A DNA stretch of 64,000 nt. Source: Acephala macrosclerotiorum. Lineage: Eukaryota; Ascomycota; Leotiomycetes; Helotiales; Mollisiaceae. The position numbers and the translations under genes are program-made. The number at the start of each line of letters is the position of its first letter. The first letter of the stretch is position 1. Of the stretch, positions 58,748-64,000 are shown piece by piece. The stretch covers positions 62,001 through 126,000 of the forward strand of contig MU119269.1 in NCBI GenBank assembly GCA_014904845.1, in the 5' to 3' direction. Below the pieces are notes generated by a model that saw only the letters and a program-made list of their open reading frames with translations, ran no database searches and had not been told where the DNA came from.

Positions 58748-60360
58748 CGTGGTCCTTCAGTATCAGACACTTCCTGCTCCGCGAGGCAATTTGCGAGCTT
58801 TTCAGAGTGTTGTAGAAATGATACGTGAAAACGATAAAGGATTTACAGCAAGCAAAGGAAATAAATGAGGGCAGTATGGATTTCCATCTAAGTAATCCCC
58901 TTTACTTGACCAGCTCAAACTGGATGCGGGGGAGAATGCGGGGTGACGCCTCGGCGCTCCAAAGCTTAAAATAGGCGAGCCTTTGGCACTCTCCTTTCCG
59001 ATTCGGGAACGGGATAGCCGTGGATTCCACGGTTAGCGGCTGATGCCATTCAGTGCTGAGTTGTCCAGAAGAAGTAAATATTGTATTGCCATGTAAGAGA
59101 GCTGGCAACGATAGAATAAAGGAAGCAAGTCGATGCATTAGATGCGGGCTTCGACTTCGCTTGGTCGCACTCAACTGCAACTTCCAATTCCCATTTCCAT
59201 GCTGAATTTGATGAGTCTGATAGTCCGAGTTCTCAAGACTCTAGACTTCCCTGAAAGGACCCATCAGGTTGAGGATGTCGCTGTTCGCATCACGTGAGGA
59301 GCTATGGACACGAAAATGTAAGACATCCTATGTGGGAGCTCCTACATCTCTGATTGACCGAGTTGAGCGAATGCGAGGATAGACGCCAAAAGCTTATTCC
59401 AACACCTCCTTTTTCGTCCAGAGTTCTAACACACGTCATGTGATGCCCTGTCTCTCGGCCGAAGAGGTGTCTTCATATCTTGAATTGAGAAGTGAAACCT
59501 CTGCCTTGTTAGCAATTTCGTGCTTGGATAGCCTGAAATGGTCCTGTTGCTTGTGATCCGATGATGTTGCTGAAGTGAGAAGGGATTTTGGCGGCACAGA
59601 GATCGTCGATGTTGGAATTTCGCTGTGCAGCTAGTGTAGTTCATCCTTCTCTCACTCATCCCTCTCTCCCATCTTGCCAAGTCATCAATCAAGACTTTCA
59701 AGCATTTTCCCAAGCAGCCGGACGTAAGGTGTCGTGTAAATATATATCTCAGTCATGTTCGGCGAGTTTCTAACTGCCAGCTGAGAGGCGAAGCATCCGA
59801 GTCCGTCTGTGCTCCACGCCTCTCGATAATACGTCGATAACTTCGATGTTGTCGTTCGATGATCTTCATGCTGCGCCTGAACTTACCAAGCGGTGTATAG
59901 CCGGGTGTTGCATATTCTCAAAAATGTTGGCTGTGGTTGGGTGGGGGCTGGAGGAACACGGCGCCGAGCCCTCGAAGATGTCGCACCTGCTTCGGCCGTA
60001 GGAAGAGGGCTAACGTACCTCAAGCTGGCAGACCGCGAATGCAGGCCCATTAACCAATAATCCTCTTGGAATCAACACGCGCGTAACTGCACGACGGGAG
60101 GATTCACGCCATTAAAGTGTATCACCAATATTTTAAGTCCGTTCATTGTGCAACCCTGGCTCCTTCCCCGGAAATGACGATGCGCTACATGCGATACTGA
60201 AGTATATCAGTCGCGACGGCCCCGCGTCGTGAATCCTTCAGAGCAGCAAAACCAAAACAACACCTGACACTCCTCATAAATCCCATCCTCTCCCGGACAT
60301 CCACGTCAATACAACTCCAAACAACAAATTTCCCTTCAGCGATTCCCACCATCAATCAAA
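58748..60360. other. Divergent intergenic region between P450 and DUF4188 genes
   Basis: 1.6 kb of normal composition shared by two divergently transcribed genes. A minus-strand open frame at 58902-59180 (92 residues) has a hydrophobic stretch (LASFILSLPALLHG) but starts with a basic region and matches nothing I know, so I do not call it. CT-rich sequence (about 60240-60310) precedes the DUF4188 start and may be its promoter region. Confidence 0.4.
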
Positions 60361-61403
60361 ATGTCTGCTAATATGGAGGTCAAGCCAATCCTCCCACCCT
60401 TCGCAACCAAGCAATCAGACATCAGGCTATTCTCTCCCGAATTTAACAAGACCGTACGTACCTCAAATCCTTCAATCATTCCGATTCTGACACTTCCAAG
60501 GCGCTGCGCAATAACATGAACTTGAGGACGATTCTCCTCATCGGCGCCAGTCTTCAAGCCGTCATCGGTCTCCTCCCCATTCCGCGCATCTATGTCGCTC
60601 TGCCAGCAATCCTCATGTTGACCGCCAAGATCATCGACACGGCACTCATCACTTTCAATTTCAAGGCAAATCCATACCTCAAGAACATGATGCCGAAGAA
60701 GACCACGGCCCAGCCCCTAGATCGTGATGGGGATTTCGCTGGTCCAGGAACGCAAAAAATCGCCGTCTTGATCCTGGGGGCGAAAAGCAATCACCCGCTA
60801 GGATTCTTTGCGCCGGATTTTGACAAGGTTGGAGGGTATCTCAAGAAGATGTCTGACTTCCTCGAGGATGACCAAACCCAAGAAAGTGGCTGTGAGTACC
60901 ACCGACATTGTATTCTATGACATGAAGCTAATGCATCTCCAGTCCTCGGCCAATCATGCTTGAACAAAACAGACAAGAACGGTGCCAATGAATTCATCTT
61001 CATTTCATACTGGCGCGGACTCGAGGACGTCCATCGATTCGCTCACGGCGAACTCCATCGCGAGGCATGGAAGTGGTGGGAGTCAACGCTGAAGCACCAC
61101 AACTACATCGGATTCATGCACGAGGTGTATGAGGCTCCTGCTTCTTCTTATGAAGGCGTTTACATCAACTTCCAGCCAAGTTTGTTGGGAGCTACCACAT
61201 ATCTGAAGAAGGATGGAAAGATGGTTGGTGGTGAGGTCAAGTCGGAATGGATCAGCCCTTTGGTTGACGCGAACAAGGGACCGATGAGGACGAGCAACAA
61301 TAGAAGAGGGCTGAAGGATAGAAAGGACGTTGTTGACGCGATGTTTGGTGAGAAGAATGCTTATGAGGCCGTCGAAAAGATTGGTGGAACGAAGGAGGAG
61401 TGA
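60361..61403 (+). CDS. DUF4188 / monooxygenase-like fungal protein
   Basis: Three exons, 60361-60453, 60501-60891 and 60943-61403, introns 47 and 51 bp, 945 nt, 314 residues, phases consistent. An N-terminal tail is followed by two adjoining hydrophobic segments (ILLIGASLQAVIGLLPI, YVALPAILMLTAKIIDTAL). The core then has KIAVLILGAKSNHPLGFFAP, FLGQSCLNKTDKNG, FIFISYWRGLEDVHRFAHG, HREAWKWW and YEGVYINFQPSLLGAT, the pattern of DUF4188, a dimeric alpha/beta-barrel family often annotated as monooxygenase. No catalytic residues are established that I could check. The membrane segments suggest it is anchored, which differs from bacterial DUF4188 proteins. It is divergent from the P450. Confidence 0.7.
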
Positions 61404-61994
61404 GAATCCGAGAACAAAAACATTTTCAAGGCGTTTGGGGGCGGGACTATTTGATCTGGACCAAATTAGAGGGCTCCATGGCATCGTTAGCATCATTTGA
61501 GCGAGTTTTACTGTTTCTTCGATATTGCTGAATGCTATGAGAATACTCGAGGCCGCATGCGATACCTCACAAGACATGTTCAGTTCTCGGCAGCTTGAAA
61601 TTGATACCTCTGTGATCCGATGACGCCGTGCTTTCTTGGGATTGACGCCAGGAGCACACATTTATTTCGAAGCCGAACGATACGAACCCACATTCAACCT
61701 TGGCATTTTCAGCCCCTTTTCAAGGCGATTAAGCATAAGAAGGATAGGGGTTGATGGGGAAAGTCACAAAAAGGCTAGCCTTAGCGCCTCTCGGCTATTC
61801 TAAACTGTGGCTGATTCGAGTTGTGAGGAACCTGTTCACGTTCACGGAATTGGCGTCTTCAGTTGCCAAACGTCACTTCATGACCGCGCGAGCCATGATC
61901 AACAGCAATCGAGTGCCCTGTTGATGTCGAGAATAACAGAGGCATTTTGCCTCAAGGCCCCCTCTCGTAGACCGTCCACTCGTTACAGCCCCAG
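61404..61994. other. Intergenic between DUF4188 and PIK1
   Basis: About 590 bases holding the 3' end of the DUF4188 transcript and the promoter of the kinase gene. No gene or repeat recognised. Confidence 0.4.
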
Positions 61995-64000
61995 ATGTCT
62001 TGGGACCTGCTGAAGAGGTTCATCGAATCCGATGTTTTTAACCAAGATCCATTCCTTTCAGTCGCCTATCTCTCGTAAGAGCTTCGGGGCCCCTTCCATG
62101 AATCTGCAGAACTGATCTCCTCTTGCAGACGATATGCGGACCATGTCGGCATTCACTACGTTCTCTGCTCCAAGCTCCGACAATTCAGCTACGAAGAAAT
62201 CGAGTTCTTCTTACCGCAACTATGCCATCTCATCGTCAGCGTTGACAACGAGTCTATGGCACTGGAGGAATTCATCTTGGATTTGTGCGAAGAGTCCGTA
62301 AATGCGGCGCTACTTGTGGGTTCCGCGAATGCCCGGAGAGAAGCATCAAAATGCTAATTACGACGAAAACAGACATTCTGGCTATTCCAAACCTACCTCC
62401 ACGACCTGTCTGCGAATCCACAATCCGAAGCCTTCAAGACGTGTAGGAGGATATATAACAAGGTGCAGCATATTGTGTTCGGAGTTGCGGAGCCTGCGAG
62501 ACATGAGAAGATCAAAGAGAATGTGCTGCCTGTAACGGTGCTGGCCAGCTTTGTCCTGGCTAGTGTAGCTGTGCCATTTCTTCCAAGATGGGCAGGACCC
62601 TTAGCTATTGCCCAGGCACGGAAACCTCAGCCTCAGGGGGATGTTATTTCGGATGCGAGCCAGACGCAGCAGAAAATAGTTCGGAGCCACACAACTACAC
62701 CGGGGTCGACACGGACGAGAAGGGCCAAGGAGGTAGGAAGGATTTCGAGCGTACCTACAAATGGAAGCACACCTACCGAATCACGACCGAAATCTTCACG
62801 GACAGCTTCCCTCACCAGACCACAATCGTCTGGGACAGACTCTGTCCGGAAGACGCCCATACAGCCAAAGCCTCGTCCTGCCCATCTCGAACTGAGTGCG
62901 TCTGATCCTAGACTCAGCTCTTCATCTCTCCCACTTCCTGAATCGAGATCTCCGGCGACGAGACCAGCAACCCCTGCTACGGCCGGCCTGACACATACAC
63001 AACGACCTATTGAGACTAGGAAACATTCACATCATACACGACCCCTCACACCCTCCGCGTTGTCCGACGCTCAGAAGGTCAAATTATTGAGGCAAAACTA
63101 CTTCCGATGCGAGACACAGTTCATAACAGCTTTAGAGGACATTTCGAATCGTTTGGTTATGGTTCCGAAGCCAGCAAGACTGAGTGCTCTACGCGCTGAA
63201 CTTGCACTCATTGCCCAGGATTTACCGGCTGAAGTTGATATTCCCGTGATTTGCCCAGCAACTCTAGTCGATGGTATTCCGAGCAAGAGTCGACATCACC
63301 GAATTGTTCGACTCAACCCTGCTGAAGCAACTGTATTGAATAGTGCAGAGAAAGTGCCTTATTTACTCCTGGTTGAAATCCTTCGAGATGATTTCTCTTT
63401 CGACCCTGCAGCGGCCGATAACGAAACACTGTTGGGCAAGCTTCTTTCTGAGCAAGGCTCGAGTCGAAGACGAATTTTCGACTTGTCAGAATCGGCACAG
63501 ATACACCACGATACTAAGGCGAGCGAGGCCATTCCAGATAGTGTTTTCGAGCCTACGTCAGGGGATCTTGGAAGCTCACCCCTAATTGCACCAGTTGATG
63601 CTCCTCCTCGACCAAAGGAAAATATACCGCCACCCTCGCACCCACCACGGCTTTCAAGTGGAGCAACAACGCTGTCAACAATCTCTAGCCTTGCAACACC
63701 GAGAACATCAGGAGCGTCAACCTCACGGTCTAGCAGTCCGGGTCGAAAGATGACATTACCAAGTCATGGGAGATCTGGCGCTCCTGACCAGCCAGATTTC
63801 GGCGCATTGGCGACACATATGAGGACTGCATCACAAATGTTAGCCCAGCTGGAGTCAACGAGTGGAAAGAGACCAAAGCATGAGGTTGCCGCGATCCGAG
63901 CCAAGATCATAGCTAGTATGCAGAGCTTGGAGGAGCAGAGTTTCGACCTAGACGAATCGAATCGAGCCCCGACATTTGATACGATTATAGCGAATGCGAA
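61995..64000 (+). CDS. pik1: Phosphatidylinositol 4-kinase Pik1, N-terminal part (runs off the window)
   Basis: Exons 61995-62074, 62129-62315, and 62373 to the window end; introns 54 and 57 bp; 631 residues visible with no stop. The start MSWDLLKRFIESDVFNQDPF, then RYADHVGIHYVLCSKLRQF, YEEIEFFLPQLCHLI, VDNESMALEEFILDLCEESV and FWLFQTYLHDLS, form the lipid-kinase-unique helical domain of type III PI4K-beta/Pik1. After a long Ser/Thr/Pro-rich linker (about residues 150-360) come FRCETQFITALEDISNRL and RLNPAEATVLNSAEKVPYLLLVE, a conserved Pik1 segment, then a second low-complexity region. The catalytic domain must lie beyond 64000. Pik1 makes PI4P at the Golgi (and nucleus) and is essential in yeast. 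The third exon has normal codon use and no RIP damage. Confidence 0.9.

Noticed and set aside
58902..59180. 92-codon minus-strand frame with a hydrophobic stretch
   Set aside because: No homology or splice support and the hydrophobic segment is internal after a basic start; not enough for a gene call.
62633..62905. Alternative frames in the PIK1 linker on both strands
   Set aside because: The PIK1 frame runs uninterrupted from 62373 to the window end; others are shadows of Ser/Thr/Pro-rich codons.

Overview
This window is from a filamentous ascomycete (Pezizomycotina-type) genome. Genes carry short 42-80 bp GT-AG introns. Recognisable genes are fungal: Pik1-type PI 4-kinase, an arrestin-domain protein, SulP and MFS transporters, a multi-exon P450, and BTB/POZ proteins. 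Near-normal-GC gene islands alternate with very AT-rich blocks that look like repeats destroyed by repeat-induced point mutation (RIP). No bacterial operons, rRNA, tRNA or CRISPR were seen. I cannot name the species.

Layout. (1) 1-5.7 kb holds decaying single genes: an unrecognised fragment, a pepsin-like membrane protein and a secreted Ser/Gly-rich protein, each with stops or frameshifts. A 1.04 kb inverted-repeat element (5768-6809) follows. (2) 7.2-38.8 kb is a compartment of five co-oriented (minus strand) BTB/POZ paralogues, only one of which (31459-32621) is intact. Several start with a small exon encoding a Lys-rich leader plus a C-x-C-x(2,3)-H-x5-C motif. The others are cut by transposable elements: an outer AT-rich element with a 9-bp target duplication (9343-28329), a 12.1 kb Ty3/gypsy element nested in it (12282-24397), a MITE (29708-29969), an unclassified 1.17 kb insert with a 13-bp duplication (37252-38419), and a hAT-like element 38 bp upstream of the intact copy (32659-35803). 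(3) 39-53 kb holds an intact arrestin-like gene, then a sulfate permease split by a 6.1 kb LTR retrotransposon (43037-49131) and carrying several RIP-type nonsense codons, a third MITE copy, and a decayed MFS transporter. (4) 53-64 kb is a normal gene island: a small Ser/Tyr/Gln-rich protein, a CE1-type esterase (one frameshift), an AHL-lactonase-like metallo-beta-lactamase, a cytochrome P450, a DUF4188 protein and the N-terminal part of PIK1.

The main story is genome defence and insertion history. Target-site duplications allow three split genes to be read across their insertions in frame: two BTB genes and the sulfate permease. In a 300-base sample of the AT-rich blocks every remaining cytosine sits in CpG. 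The two gypsy LTRs differ by about 36 sites, all transitions, nearly all polarised C-to-T in one LTR and G-to-A in the other. MFS, esterase, lactonase, P450 and DUF4188 genes lie close together, but no backbone synthase is visible, so a metabolic cluster is only a weak possibility.
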